From Phaeacidiphilus oryzae TH49 (GTDB taxonomy: Bacteria > Actinomycetota > Actinomycetes > Streptomycetales > Streptomycetaceae), in contig NZ_JQMQ01000005.1 in NCBI RefSeq assembly GCF_000744815.1, positions 504,055-568,054 on the forward strand: a stretch of 64,000 bases of DNA. The letters are read 5' to 3'. The notes beneath the pieces were generated by a model that was not told the DNA's origin, did no database searches, and worked only from the letters and a program-made list of their open reading frames with translations. Position numbers and translations under genes: made by a program. Positions 14,050 to 22,702 of the stretch are shown piece after piece; position 1 is the first letter of the stretch; each line of letters begins with the position of its first letter.

Positions 14050-17000
14050 ATGCCCGCCCACACCGGCTCCCCTTCGCTCGACGACCGCTACACCGCCTCG
14101 GCCGGCCGCGCCGTCCTCACCGGGGTGCAGGCGCTGGTCCGGCTCACCCTGGAGCAGCGGCGGCTGGACCGGGCGCGCGGCCTGGACACCCGCGGCTTCG
14201 TCACCGGCTACCAGGGCTCCCCGCTGGCCGGGGTGGACCGGGAGATGGCCCGGGCGGCGCGCTTCCTGGACGAGGACGGGGTGGTCTTCCAGGCCGGCCT
14301 GAACGAGGAGCTGGCCGCGACGGCGGTCGGCGGCACCCAGCTCCTCCCCCGTCTCCCCGGCCGCCGCCACGAGGGCGTCACCGGCTACTGGTACGGCAAG
14401 AACCCGGGCCTGGACCGGGCCGCCGACGCCATCCGGCACGCCAACACGGCCGGCACCGCCCCCCTCGGCGGCGCGGTGGCCTGGATCGGCGACGACCCGG
14501 AGTGCAAGTCCTCCACCCTGCCCAGCTCCTGCGAGCAGCTGTGCCGCAGCCTCAACCTCCCGCTCTTCGCCCCCGGTTCGGTCCGCGAGGTGATCGAGTA
14601 CGGGCTGCACGCGGTCGCCCTCTCCCGGGCCTCCGGCCTGTGGACCGGGATGAAGATCGTCGCCGACGTGGCGGACGCCTCCGCCACCGTCGACCTGGCC
14701 GGCCTCGCCCGCGGCGTCCCCGAACCGGACCGCTCCGCCGCCGGGCGGTCCCATCTGCTGGTCGGCGCCTCGGCGCTGGACGCCGAGGAGGACCTTCTGG
14801 TCCGCCGGACGGCGATCGCCCGCGGCTACGCCCGAGAGCACGGCCTGAACCGGATCACCGCCTCGGCCCGCCGCCCCACCCTCGGTGTGATCGCCTCCGG
14901 CACCTCCTTCGCGGTGGTCCTCCGCGCCCTCCAGGACCTGGGCGTCGGCGAGGCCGAGATCGAGGGCCTCGGCCTCCGGCTGATCTCCCTCGGCCTGCCC
15001 CACCCCCTGGACCCGGACCACCTGGCCGAGTTGACGGAGGGCGTGGACCGGCTGCTGGTGGTCGAGGACAAGACGGCCTTCCTGGAGTCGTCCGTCAAGG
15101 AGGCCCTGTACGGCCGCGCCGGGGCACCCACCGTCCTCGGCCGCCGGGACGCCGAGGGCCGCCCGCTGCTGCCGGTCCGCGGCACCCTCGGGGGCGAGGA
15201 CGTGGCCAGGGCCCTGGCCGGACTCCTCGGCGCCGACCGGCTGCCGGCCCGGGCGGCGGCGGTGCTGGAGCGCCCGCGCCGGTCCGGCGGCGGCCCGCGG
15301 CTGCTGCCGGTGGTCGCCGCCCGCACCCCGTACTTCTGCTCCGGCTGCCCGCACAACACCTCCACCCGCACCGATCCGGACACCCTGGTCGGCGTCGGGA
15401 TCGGCTGCCACGCCATGGTCACCATGGACACCACCGGCAACCGCGGGAACCAGATCGGCCTCACCCAGATGGGCGGCGAGGGCGCCCAGTGGTTCGGTCT
15501 GGCCCCCTTCACCGACGACCGCCGTTTCGTGCAGAACCTGGGCGACGGCACCTTCCACCACTCCGGCTCGCTGGCCGTCCGCGCGGCCGTCGCCGCCGGG
15601 GTGACCATGACCTTCAAGCTGCTGTACAACGACGCGGTGGCGATGACCGGCGGCCAGACGATCGAGGGCCGGCTGGACGTCCCCGCCCTCACCCGGCTGC
15701 TGGCCCTGGAGGGGGTGCGCCGGGTGGTGGTCACCACGCCGGAGCCGGAGAAGTACCGCGGCATCCGCCTGGACCCCCGCGCCTCGGTCCGCCACCGGGA
15801 CGGACTCAACGCCGCCGAGCGCGAGTTGGCCCAGGTCGAGGGCGTCACCGTGCTGATCCACGACGACCGCTGCGCGGCCGAGGAGCGGCGGCTGCGCAAG
15901 CGCGGCCGGCTGCCCGCGCCCCGGGCGAAGGTGGTGGTCAACGAGCGGGTCTGCGAGGGCTGCGGGGACTGCGGCGACCAGTCCTCCTGCCTCTCCGTGC
16001 AGCCGGTGGAGACCGAGTTCGGCCGCAAGACCCGCATCCACCAGCCGTCCTGCAACTCGGACCTGAGCTGCCTGAAGGGCGACTGCCCGTCCTTCCTGCT
16101 GGTCGAGCCGGGCCGGGCGGCGGGGGCGGCGGCGAAGCCCGGCTCCGCCACCGCCCGGGCCGACGGCTTCCCCGAACCGCCGGTCGAGCTCCGCGAGCCC
16201 GAGTACGGGGCCGCGGGCGGCGCCGCCGGCCGCGAGGTGCTGGTGCGGATGCCCGGCATCGGCGGCACCGGCGTGGTGACGGTCTCCCAGATCCTGCAGA
16301 CCGCCGCCCACCTGGACGGACTGCACGCGGCCGGACTTGACCAGACCGGACTCGCCCAGAAGGGCGGCCCGGTGGTCAGCGACGTCCGGATCGGCAAGGA
16401 CCCGATCACCGGCGCGGTCCGCGCCTCCGGCGCCACCGTCGACCTACTGATCGGCTTCGATCTCCTCGGCGCCGCCGCCGAGGCCAACCTCGCGGTCTGC
16501 CACCCGGAGCGGACGGTCGCCGTGGTGAACACCGCCCTGGTGCCCACCGCCGCCATGGTCACCGGCCGGACCGCCGTCCCCGGTGGACCGGGGGACGCGC
16601 TGGCCCGGATCGCGGACGCCACCCGCGCCGACGCCCTCACCCCGATCGACGCCCAGGCCCTGGCCGAGGAGCTCTTCGGCGACCATATGCCGGCCAACCT
16701 GCTGCTGCTCGGTGCCGCCTACCAGCGCGGCCGGCTGCCGGTGAGCGCCGAGGCGATCGAGCGCGCGGTCCGCCTCAACGGCGCTTCGGTGGAGGCCAAT
16801 CTGACCGCCTTCCGCTGGGGCCGGGCGGCCGTGCTGGACCCGGAGGCGGTGGCCGCCGCCCGCCGCGCGGACACCCGCGAGGAGGCGGCCGGCGGGCCGA
16901 CCGACTCCCTGGAGGAGGCCGTCGCCCTCCGCACCGCCGATCTGACGGAGTATCAGGACGCCCGCTACGCCGAGCGCTACGCCCAGGCCGTCGGCCGGGT

Positions 17001-17583
17001 CGAGGCGCTGGCCACGGAGCGGGCCGGGGCCGAACCCGGGCGGCGGATCGCCCTCGCCTTCGCCCGCTCCCTCCACCGGCTGATGGCCTACAAGGACGAG
17101 TACGAGGTCGCCAGACTCCACCTCGACCAGGCCGAACAGGCCCGGCTCCGCGGCGAGTTCGGACCGGACGCCCGGGTGTCGGTGCTCCTCCACCCGCCGG
17201 TGCTGCGCGCCCTGGGGATGAAGCGGAAGATCCGGCTGCGCCGCACCGCCGTCCCGGCCTTCCGCGCCCTGCGGGCCGCCCGCGGCCTCCGCGGCACCCC
17301 GCTCGACCCCTTCGGCCGTACCGGACTCCGCCGTAGCGAACGCGAGTTGGCCGCCGAGTACCAGCGGCAGCTGCGCACCGCTCTGGGCCGGCTCACCCCA
17401 GAGACCGCCGAGGCGGTGCTGCGGATCGCCGAACTGCCGCAGCAGATCCGCGGCTACGAGCAGCTCAAGGAGACCCGGATCGCCGAGTACCGCGAGCGCA
17501 CCCGGGCCGCGTTGGCGGAGCTGGCGGAGCCGGCGGAGCCGTCCGAGACGGCCGCCCCCGCCGAGCCGGCTCAGTCCTTGTAG
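14050..17583 (+). CDS. Indolepyruvate ferredoxin oxidoreductase, fused alpha-beta-gamma type
   Basis: 1177 residues. The enzyme oxidatively decarboxylates aryl-pyruvates (from Trp, Phe, Tyr) to acyl-CoA and reduces ferredoxin. An N-terminal pyrimidine-binding region (GYQGSPLAGVD) is followed by a thiamine-diphosphate domain (GVGIGCHAMVTMDTTGNRGN, then NLGDGTFHHSG and YNDAVAMTGGQ). Cys clusters VCEGCGDCGDQSSCLS and CNSDLSCLKGDC should bind [4Fe-4S] clusters. A C-terminal gamma-type domain follows (RMPGIGGTGVVTVSQILQTA), then the helical DUF6537-like end. ATG 14050 is chosen for GTGGAGGAACTG upstream and the conserved first strand; an upstream start at 13930 would add non-conserved residues. 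Its 3' end overlaps the convergent aldolase gene by 13 bp. The adjacent Lrp gene is the probable regulator. Confidence 0.93.
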   Translation: MPAHTGSPSLDDRYTASAGRAVLTGVQALVRLTLEQRRLDRARGLDTRGFVTGYQGSPLAGVDREMARAARFLDEDGVVFQAGLNEELAATAVGGTQLLPRLPGRRHEGVTGYWYGKNPGLDRAADAIRHANTAGTAPLGGAVAWIGDDPECKSSTLPSSCEQLCRSLNLPLFAPGSVREVIEYGLHAVALSRASGLWTGMKIVADVADASATVDLAGLARGVPEPDRSAAGRSHLLVGASALDAEEDLLVRRTAIARGYAREHGLNRITASARRPTLGVIASGTSFAVVLRALQDLGVGEAEIEGLGLRLISLGLPHPLDPDHLAELTEGVDRLLVVEDKTAFLESSVKEALYGRAGAPTVLGRRDAEGRPLLPVRGTLGGEDVARALAGLLGADRLPARAAAVLERPRRSGGGPRLLPVVAARTPYFCSGCPHNTSTRTDPDTLVGVGIGCHAMVTMDTTGNRGNQIGLTQMGGEGAQWFGLAPFTDDRRFVQNLGDGTFHHSGSLAVRAAVAAGVTMTFKLLYNDAVAMTGGQTIEGRLDVPALTRLLALEGVRRVVVTTPEPEKYRGIRLDPRASVRHRDGLNAAERELAQVEGVTVLIHDDRCAAEERRLRKRGRLPAPRAKVVVNERVCEGCGDCGDQSSCLSVQPVETEFGRKTRIHQPSCNSDLSCLKGDCPSFLLVEPGRAAGAAAKPGSATARADGFPEPPVELREPEYGAAGGAAGREVLVRMPGIGGTGVVTVSQILQTAAHLDGLHAAGLDQTGLAQKGGPVVSDVRIGKDPITGAVRASGATVDLLIGFDLLGAAAEANLAVCHPERTVAVVNTALVPTAAMVTGRTAVPGGPGDALARIADATRADALTPIDAQALAEELFGDHMPANLLLLGAAYQRGRLPVSAEAIERAVRLNGASVEANLTAFRWGRAAVLDPEAVAAARRADTREEAAGGPTDSLEEAVALRTADLTEYQDARYAERYAQAVGRVEALATERAGAEPGRRIALAFARSLHRLMAYKDEYEVARLHLDQAEQARLRGEFGPDARVSVLLHPPVLRALGMKRKIRLRRTAVPAFRALRAARGLRGTPLDPFGRTGLRRSERELAAEYQRQLRTALGRLTPETAEAVLRIAELPQQIRGYEQLKETRIAEYRERTRAALAELAEPAEPSETAAPAEPAQSL

Positions 17584-18362
17584 TCCGGCGCCACCCGCTC
17601 GACCAGTCGCAGGAGGGCGCCCCAGGCCAGGTCGTAGCCGATGTCGTCCTGGAGGTCGGCGTCGGCCCGGCCGTCCCCGGTGAGCTGCCGGGCGGTGTAC
17701 TCGCAGACCTCCGGCGAGGGCACCGCCAGGGGGACGCCCCCGGCCTGCGCGGTCACCTGGATCTCACAGGCCTTCTCCAGGTAGTACATCCGCAGGAAGG
17801 CGCGGCCCGCCGTCTCCCCCGTGGTCAGCAGGCCGTGGTTGCGCAGGATCAGGGCGTGCCGTTCGCCCAGGTCCCGGACCAGCCGCCGCTGCTCGTCCAG
17901 GTTGAGGGCGAGGCCCTCGTAGTCGTGGTAGCCGACCCGGTCGTAGAACTCCATCGACATCTGGTTGAGCGGCAGCAGCCCGTCCCGCTGGGCGGCCACC
18001 GCGCAGCCGGCCCTGGTGTGGGTGTGGAGGACGCAGTGGGCGTCCGGGCGGGCCCGGTGGATCGCGCTGTGGATGACGAACCCGGCCGGGTTGACCGGAT
18101 GCGGGGTCGGCTCGACCGGATTGCCGTCCAGGTCGATCTTGACCAGGCTGGAGGCGGTGATCTCCTCGAAGAACAGCCCGTAGGGGTTGATCAGGAAGTG
18201 GTTCTCCGGGCCGGACAGCCGCTGCGAGATATGGGTGAAGATCAGGTCGGTCATCCGGAAGTGCGCCACCAGCCGGTACACCGCGGCGAGTTCGCGACGC
18301 AGCCGCGACTCCTCGGCGGCGTCGGCCGCCGCCGGCCCGCCCTGGGCGAGGACTTCGGTCAT
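17571..18362 (-). CDS. Class II aldolase/adducin family protein
   Basis: 263 residues of the zinc-dependent aldolase/epimerase fold. The metal ligands are visible as HTHTRAG (about 118-124) and the later RNHGLLTTGE motif, and FTHISQRLSGPENHFLINPY matches the phosphate/substrate-binding N-terminal part. Members include fuculose- and ribulose-phosphate enzymes, 3-oxo-acid decarboxylases and many uncharacterised proteins, so the substrate is open. ATG 18362 has AAGGAG upstream. The last codons overlap the convergent indolepyruvate oxidoreductase gene by 13 bp, leaving no room for a terminator. An upstream in-frame extension to 18578 is not conserved and was not used. Confidence 0.9.
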   Translation of the reverse strand: MTEVLAQGGPAAADAAEESRLRRELAAVYRLVAHFRMTDLIFTHISQRLSGPENHFLINPYGLFFEEITASSLVKIDLDGNPVEPTPHPVNPAGFVIHSAIHRARPDAHCVLHTHTRAGCAVAAQRDGLLPLNQMSMEFYDRVGYHDYEGLALNLDEQRRLVRDLGERHALILRNHGLLTTGETAGRAFLRMYYLEKACEIQVTAQAGGVPLAVPSPEVCEYTARQLTGDGRADADLQDDIGYDLAWGALLRLVERVAPDYKD

Positions 18363-18497
18363 GACGTGACTCCTTCGAAGAGGACGACGGATCCGGGCGG
18401 CCCACCTCCGGCGCCCCTCGGCAGTCTCCCCACGGGCGCCGCCCTCCAGTCCCGCGAGTCTCGGCGGCAGGCCGTCGGCGGCGAGCCGACCCGAGTC

Positions 18498-18530
18498 GGG
18501 GGACGGACCTCGGGGGACGGACCTCGGGGG
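18498..18530. repeat. Short 14-bp tandem repeat
   Basis: GGGGGACGGACCTC occurs twice in tandem (18498-18511, 18512-18525), followed by a partial third copy. It lies upstream of the class II aldolase gene and just after the 3' end of the CPCC protein gene. Confidence 0.7.
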
Positions 18531-18547
18531 CGGACGACAAGGGGCCG

Positions 18548-18976
18548 TCATATCTCCCGGATCCGCTGCCTCCACCACGCGGCGGCATGCCAGGAACTCG
18601 CGGACGCGGCCCAGGGGTTGGGCAGGGTACGACGAAGGAACTCCTCATCGAGTCGGGCGACGATCCCGCGCAGTTCGCCCCGCGCCCTCGGCGGCAGTCG
18701 GCGGAGGGCGCCCTCAAGGATGTCCCGGGCTTCCGTCGGGTCGCAGCAGGGGCAGTCATTCCACGGCAGGAAGAGGTACCGGCCGGGCTTTCGGAGGAAG
18801 TCCGCGTATCGGCGCAGAGCCTCGGCGACCGCCCCAGGCCCCGGATACCGGGCTTCGACCTGGTCGATGGCCGCCTGCGTCCGGCGCGTGACGCCCGGAA
18901 CCCGGCGGACGGAACGGGACGTGCTGCGGGCCGGCCACTCTCGAGCGCGGACGGCGCCGGGCGGCCTACGCGCCAT
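18548..18976 (-). CDS. Uncharacterised protein with a CPCC motif
   Basis: 142 residues, rich in Arg. Residues 1-30 are basic and Pro-rich. A helical region follows, with WNDCPCCDPTEARDILEG (about 72-90), where three Cys in CPCC suggest metal binding or redox chemistry, then LRRLPPRARGELRGIVARLD and LDEEFLRRTLPNPWA. There is no signal peptide. ATG 18976 has GAAAGG upstream. Codon use resembles the neighbouring genes and the motif-rich middle argues for a real protein. I believe similar proteins occur in other Streptomyces, but I can name no family or function. Confidence 0.65.
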   Translation of the reverse strand: MARRPPGAVRAREWPARSTSRSVRRVPGVTRRTQAAIDQVEARYPGPGAVAEALRRYADFLRKPGRYLFLPWNDCPCCDPTEARDILEGALRRLPPRARGELRGIVARLDEEFLRRTLPNPWAASASSWHAAAWWRQRIREI

Positions 18977-19133
18977 CGGCCTTTCGGGTACGCGTCATGG
19001 CGCCCATCATGCCAGGACCCGCTACCGCGGTCAGCGGGGTTTCGGGCCTCACGTCCGCGTGCGCTCCTCGCTGCCCGCGCGGCCGGTCGCCGGGCCGTGA
19101 TCGGCGCGTGGAGCCGCTCCCCGGTGACCCGTC

Positions 19134-19631
19134 CTACCGATGCCTGAGCACCCAGGCGCAGCGCCGTGCGTACAGCCGCTGGAAGACCGGGACGAGCGGG
19201 CCGGCGGCGCGGGTGTACCAGGCTGCCGGGCGGCTGAACGCGGTGAGGGTGAACCAGCAGGTGCCGTCGGGGTCCAGTTCGGCGACGAAGGACTCCTCAC
19301 CGCACTCCGGGTGGCCGGGGAGGGTGCCGTAGGCGAAGCCGACGCGGTTCGGCTCCCGCAGCGTCCAGACCACCTCGCAGGGGGCGGTGACGCCGAACCG
19401 GCCGCGGCCGAGGAGGATCTCCAGGCGGACGCCGGGGGCCGCCCGGTCCGCGGTGGCGCGGACGCCGACGCCGACGGCCCGGTGCATCCGCCAGTCCAGT
19501 ATCCGCTCCCCGACCTCCTCGAACCGCTCCCGGCCGCGGCCCACCGGGGAGCGATGGGCCAGCCACCGGTAGCCGCCGGGAAGCTCGCCCCGGGTGGCCC
19601 CCACCTCCGGATAGGTCAGTCCGCCCGCCAT
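19134..19631 (-). CDS. DUF1990 family protein
   Basis: 165 residues matching the DUF1990 pattern: LTYPEVGATRGELPGGYRWL at the N-terminus, then an area reading ERILDWRMHRAVGVGV, a strand VTAPCEVVWTLREPNRVGFA, YGTLPGHPECGEESFVAELD, and a C-terminal LYARRCAWVLRHR. These proteins resemble the START/SRPBCC fold and probably bind a hydrophobic ligand; no reaction is known to me. There are no membrane segments. The gene lies 54 bp downstream of the APC permease gene on the same strand and is probably co-transcribed with it. Confidence 0.88.
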   Translation of the reverse strand: MAGGLTYPEVGATRGELPGGYRWLAHRSPVGRGRERFEEVGERILDWRMHRAVGVGVRATADRAAPGVRLEILLGRGRFGVTAPCEVVWTLREPNRVGFAYGTLPGHPECGEESFVAELDPDGTCWFTLTAFSRPAAWYTRAAGPLVPVFQRLYARRCAWVLRHR

Positions 19632-19685
19632 CGCCGTCCTCCGCCCCCGCGGTCACTGCCGCTGTCGCTGCCGCCGCCGTCGGCG

Positions 19686-21332
19686 CTATTGTCCGCCCGC
19701 CGGAGCCGCGGCCGACGCCCGGCCTCCCCGGTCGGCGGCCGCCTCGGCGCGGAGCGCCGCCGTCCGGTCCGGGTCGGCCCGCATGTGCGCCACGCCGCTG
19801 CGGACGCCCCACACGTAGAAGGCCAGGGAGACCGCCGCCACCAGCACGCTGTCCCAGGGCGCGGGGATCAGGCGGTGGCCGCCGAAGGTGCCGAGCAGCG
19901 ACAGCGCGTACATCGCCGCGAGGTACGCCGGCAGCCAGATCCCGGCCCTGAGGTCCACCGTGCGGTCCCGGCGCCGGAGGTAGCCGAGGGCGAAGACGAC
20001 CAGTCCGACCACCACGATCGGGATCGTCTTCAACAGCGTCGTCCACCCCGCCCAGAAGATGACCAGTGAGGAGATGGCGAACGCCGCCGGGGCGATCCAG
20101 CCCATCCCGGTGAGCCGGGCGTCCCGTCCGGCGATCTCCAGCCGGCGGAAGGCCGTCACGGAGACCGACCCGATGGCGAAGGTGAAGACCGCCAGCGTGC
20201 CGGTCACCCCGATGATGGCGTGCCAACTCGGCAGCGGCAGCAGGAAGGCGAGCCCGACCACGAAGTTCACCGCGAGCGCCCGGGCCGGCACGCCCCACCG
20301 GGAGTGCACCCGCACCGTCCACTGGGGGAAGAAGCCGTTCTTGGCCAGGCCGAAGGTGTTCCGCGCGTTGGAGGCGGTGTACACGATCGCAGAACCGGAC
20401 GGCGAGACCATCGAGTCGGCGATCAGAATCCAGTACAGCCAGGTCATGTTGAGCATCATGGCCAGGTCGGCGAACGGCGAGTCGAGGTTGACCCCGTGCC
20501 AGCCGTGGCCGAGGAGACGCCCCGGCACCGCGCCCAGGAACGCGGTCTGCAGGGCCAGGTAGAGCACGATGCACACGACGATGGTGGTGATCAGCGCCCG
20601 CGGCACGGTCCGCCGCGGATCCCGGGCCTCACCGGACAGCTCGATCACGTTGCGGAACCCGGTGTAGGCGAAGACCATCCCGGCGGTGGCGATCGTGGAC
20701 AGCGCCGCGGACCAGCCGTAGGGGGCCGGGCCGCCGTGCGCGGAGCCGAAGTTGCCGCCCTGGAACCCGCTGACGATCAGCGCCACCACGGTGAGGGTGG
20801 GCACGAACACCTTGATCGCGGTGATGAGGTTGTTGGTGCGGGCGAAGAGCGCCACCCCGAAGTAGTTGACCACCACGAAGACCAGCATCAGCCCGATCGC
20901 GGCGAGCACGCCGAGACCGGTCAGCTGGGTGCCGCTGTAGAGACCCGGCAGATAGGCGCTGGCGTACTGGAGGACCCCCGCGGCCTCGGTGGGCGGGTTG
21001 CCCACGTACGCCACCCACATCGACCAGCCGACCACCGCGGCGGCCAACCGCCCGTTGGAGTACAGCGGGTAGCGCACCAGCCCGCCCGACTCCGGCTTCA
21101 CCATGCCGAGTTCCGCGAAGACCAGGGCGACCAGCAGCATCACCAGGCCGCCGATCACCCAGGCGAGCAGCGCCGCCGGGCCGGCCGCCTGCGCCGCGTA
21201 CATCGAGGCCAGCAGCCAGCCGGAGCCGATCACGCTGCCCACGCCGGTGGCCAGCAGCGACCAGAAACCCAGCCGCCTGCGCAGCAGTTCGTCCTGTCTC
21301 GTGGGCACTGCGGAGTCGGTGTCCGTGGCCAT
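19686..21332 (-). CDS. APC superfamily amino acid/polyamine permease
   Basis: 548 residues with about 12 hydrophobic helices. The first helix carries the APC signature GVGSVIGSGWLLASMYAA (substrate and Na+/H+ site), followed by a second helix and the loop ELGMVKPESGGLVRYPLY; the Pro-Glu-Ser-Gly-Gly element is typical of YjeH/AspT-like permeases. It should import an amino acid or amine across the cytoplasmic membrane. ATG 21332 is chosen because GGGGGAGG lies 8 nt upstream; ATG 21371 has no such site. No catabolic gene beside it identifies the substrate. The DUF1990 gene is downstream in the same direction. Confidence 0.9.
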   Translation of the reverse strand: MATDTDSAVPTRQDELLRRRLGFWSLLATGVGSVIGSGWLLASMYAAQAAGPAALLAWVIGGLVMLLVALVFAELGMVKPESGGLVRYPLYSNGRLAAAVVGWSMWVAYVGNPPTEAAGVLQYASAYLPGLYSGTQLTGLGVLAAIGLMLVFVVVNYFGVALFARTNNLITAIKVFVPTLTVVALIVSGFQGGNFGSAHGGPAPYGWSAALSTIATAGMVFAYTGFRNVIELSGEARDPRRTVPRALITTIVVCIVLYLALQTAFLGAVPGRLLGHGWHGVNLDSPFADLAMMLNMTWLYWILIADSMVSPSGSAIVYTASNARNTFGLAKNGFFPQWTVRVHSRWGVPARALAVNFVVGLAFLLPLPSWHAIIGVTGTLAVFTFAIGSVSVTAFRRLEIAGRDARLTGMGWIAPAAFAISSLVIFWAGWTTLLKTIPIVVVGLVVFALGYLRRRDRTVDLRAGIWLPAYLAAMYALSLLGTFGGHRLIPAPWDSVLVAAVSLAFYVWGVRSGVAHMRADPDRTAALRAEAAADRGGRASAAAPAGGQ

Positions 21333-21411
21333 CCGCGTGGCCTCCCCCTCTGATCGCCGGGCCTTCGTCATCTCCCGACTACCCAGGGGCGGTGAGGTCA
21401 GTCCGGGTCGG

Positions 21412-21681
21412 CTACCGCCTGCCGTCGGCCCGGCGGCCGCGCCGCATGAAGCCGTAGGCCAGCAGCATCCCGACGGCCGCCATGATCAGCAGCAGCAGCC
21501 ACAGCGGGCAGCTCAACGAGGCGGTGAAGAAGTCGATGCTGACCCGCTCGCGGTTCTGCGCGATGAACACGATGGCCAGGATGGCGATCACCGCGGCGAT
21601 GATCTGCTTGGCGCCGGGGCGCGGCCTGGACGACCTGTGGGCCGAGCCGCCGCCCGAAGTCGCCTGGGGTGAGGCTGACAT
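21412..21681 (-). CDS. LapA-domain small membrane protein
   Basis: 89 residues. A Ser/Gly/Arg-rich cytosolic start is followed by two transmembrane helices (QIIAAVIAILAIVFIAQN and PLWLLLLIMAAVGMLLAYGF) linked by the element RERVSIDFFTASLSCPLW, which matches the LapA (DUF1049) pattern of N..V...F. A basic C-terminal tail RRGRRADGRR follows. In Gram-negatives LapA acts in lipopolysaccharide assembly control; actinobacterial copies have no known role. It lies 40 bp downstream of another small membrane protein gene, also on the minus strand. Confidence 0.85.
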   Translation of the reverse strand: MSASPQATSGGGSAHRSSRPRPGAKQIIAAVIAILAIVFIAQNRERVSIDFFTASLSCPLWLLLLIMAAVGMLLAYGFMRRGRRADGRR

Positions 21682-21721
21682 GGTGCACCGTCCTCTGCTG
21701 TCCGAACCGACCGCCGACCGC

Positions 21722-22000
21722 TCAGGACGACCGGCGGCGCGCCCCCGCCCCCCAGGACGACACGTCGACCAGGAGGCCGAGGAGGACGAACACCCAGCCC
21801 CAGCCGGTGACGCCGAAGAGCGGCGAGTAGGCCAGCGCGTACATCAGGGTGGTGAGCGGCAGGAACACCAGCCCGGCCAGCGGGATGAGCAGGGAGTCGT
21901 GGAACGCCAGGTGCACCCGCGTGGTGAAGAGCCAGGTGAGGAGCAGCGCGAGCCGTGGGAACGATCCCGCCAGCAGCAGGAGCACACACCCGCAGCCCAT
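21722..22000 (-). CDS. Small membrane protein, unknown function
   Basis: 92 residues that are nearly all membrane: helices about 3-26 (CVLLLLAGSFPRLALLLTWL), 36-60 (LLIPLAGLVFLPLTTLMYAL) and 63-82 (PLFGVTGWGWVFVLLGLLVD), with a short basic tail. ATG 22000 has GGAGGG at good spacing; upstream in-frame extension to 22192 lacks hydrophobic or conserved sequence. The N-terminal Cys pair (MGCGC) is notable. The gene is preceded by an unusually AT-rich, repeat-containing promoter region. I do not recognise the family beyond its presence in a run of small membrane protein genes. Confidence 0.75.
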   Translation of the reverse strand: MGCGCVLLLLAGSFPRLALLLTWLFTTRVHLAFHDSLLIPLAGLVFLPLTTLMYALAYSPLFGVTGWGWVFVLLGLLVDVSSWGAGARRRSS

Positions 22001-22051
22001 TCCGCCCTCCAGTCCCCGCCGCGGCGATCGCCGCTGCGCGTGATCACCACA

Positions 22052-22080
22052 ATATCCGACAAAAGGACTGATAGCGGACA
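22052..22080 (-). promoter_or_regulatory. AT-rich upstream element with direct repeats
   Basis: Read on the minus strand, TGTCCGCTAT (22080-22071) and TGTCGGATAT (22061-22052) are similar 10-mers spaced 19 bp apart, in one of the most AT-rich spots of the window. They lie upstream of the small membrane protein gene starting at 22000. A perfect 14-bp palindrome GCGGCGATCGCCGC lies at 22021-22034, nearer that start. It may be a promoter with an activator or repressor site; I cannot assign the factor. Confidence 0.35.
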
Positions 22081-22089
22081 TTGATGACG

Positions 22090-22566
22090 TCACGCGTCCG
22101 GCTCGGCAAAGACGCGGGAGCAGAGAGCCCAGATGAGGAAGACCCCGATGCCGATGTTGATCACCGCCCAGAACGGCTGGTACGGCAGCCACATGAACTG
22201 GGCCGGCACCATCAGCGCGGTGATCACCACACCGAGCACCCGGCCCCAGGCCTGCCCCAGCAGGACGCCGACGCCGGCCGCGACCAGCAGCACACCGATG
22301 GCCAGATGGATCCAGCCCCAGGCGATCAGGTCGAACCGGAAGACGTACCGGCCGACGTTCGCGTAGACGTCGTCCTGGGCGATCCCGGCGATGCCCTGCA
22401 GCACGCCGAGGATGCCGTAGATCAGCATCAGCACGCCGCCGAAGAACCGCCCGCCGGAGAGGAGGCCCTCTCCCGCACCGGGGTCGGGATCCGGATCGGA
22501 CCAGGACGAGGACGACGAGGACGAGGACGAGGACGACGACGGGGACGGGGACGAGGGATCGGTCAT
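22090..22566 (-). CDS. DUF7144-like four-helix membrane protein
   Basis: 158 residues. A Ser-rich tail (13 consecutive Ser, then WSDPDPDPG) precedes four membrane helices at about 42-63 (GGVLMLIYGILGVLQGIAGI), 80-104 (IHLAIGVLLVAAGVGVLLGQ), 108-128 and 131-150 (VINIGIGVFLIWAL). The pattern, with DLIAWGWIHLAIG and MWLPYQPFWAVINI, is that of the actinobacterial DUF7144 membrane proteins, whose role is unknown. The Ser tract comes from alternating TCC/TCG codons, so slippage and length variation are likely. It may share stress-related control with the small membrane genes downstream; this is inferred only from clustering. Confidence 0.8.
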   Translation of the reverse strand: MTDPSSPSPSSSSSSSSSSSSWSDPDPDPGAGEGLLSGGRFFGGVLMLIYGILGVLQGIAGIAQDDVYANVGRYVFRFDLIAWGWIHLAIGVLLVAAGVGVLLGQAWGRVLGVVITALMVPAQFMWLPYQPFWAVINIGIGVFLIWALCSRVFAEPDA

Positions 22567-22702
22567 GAGCGCTCCCGTGGAAGGCCGCCCACCCGGGCGC
22601 CCCGCGCCCGACGGCGTGGCTGGTTCATCCCTCCACCATCCGTGCGCCCTCGTCCGGACCGCCGCATGGACCGGCCTTCCGGGTGAACACCCCTCAGAGG
22701 GC

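Noticed and set aside
22503-22545. A regulatory repeat in the GAGGACGACGAGGAC-like tract
   Set aside because: It is the coding sequence of the Ser tract at the start of the DUF7144-like protein.
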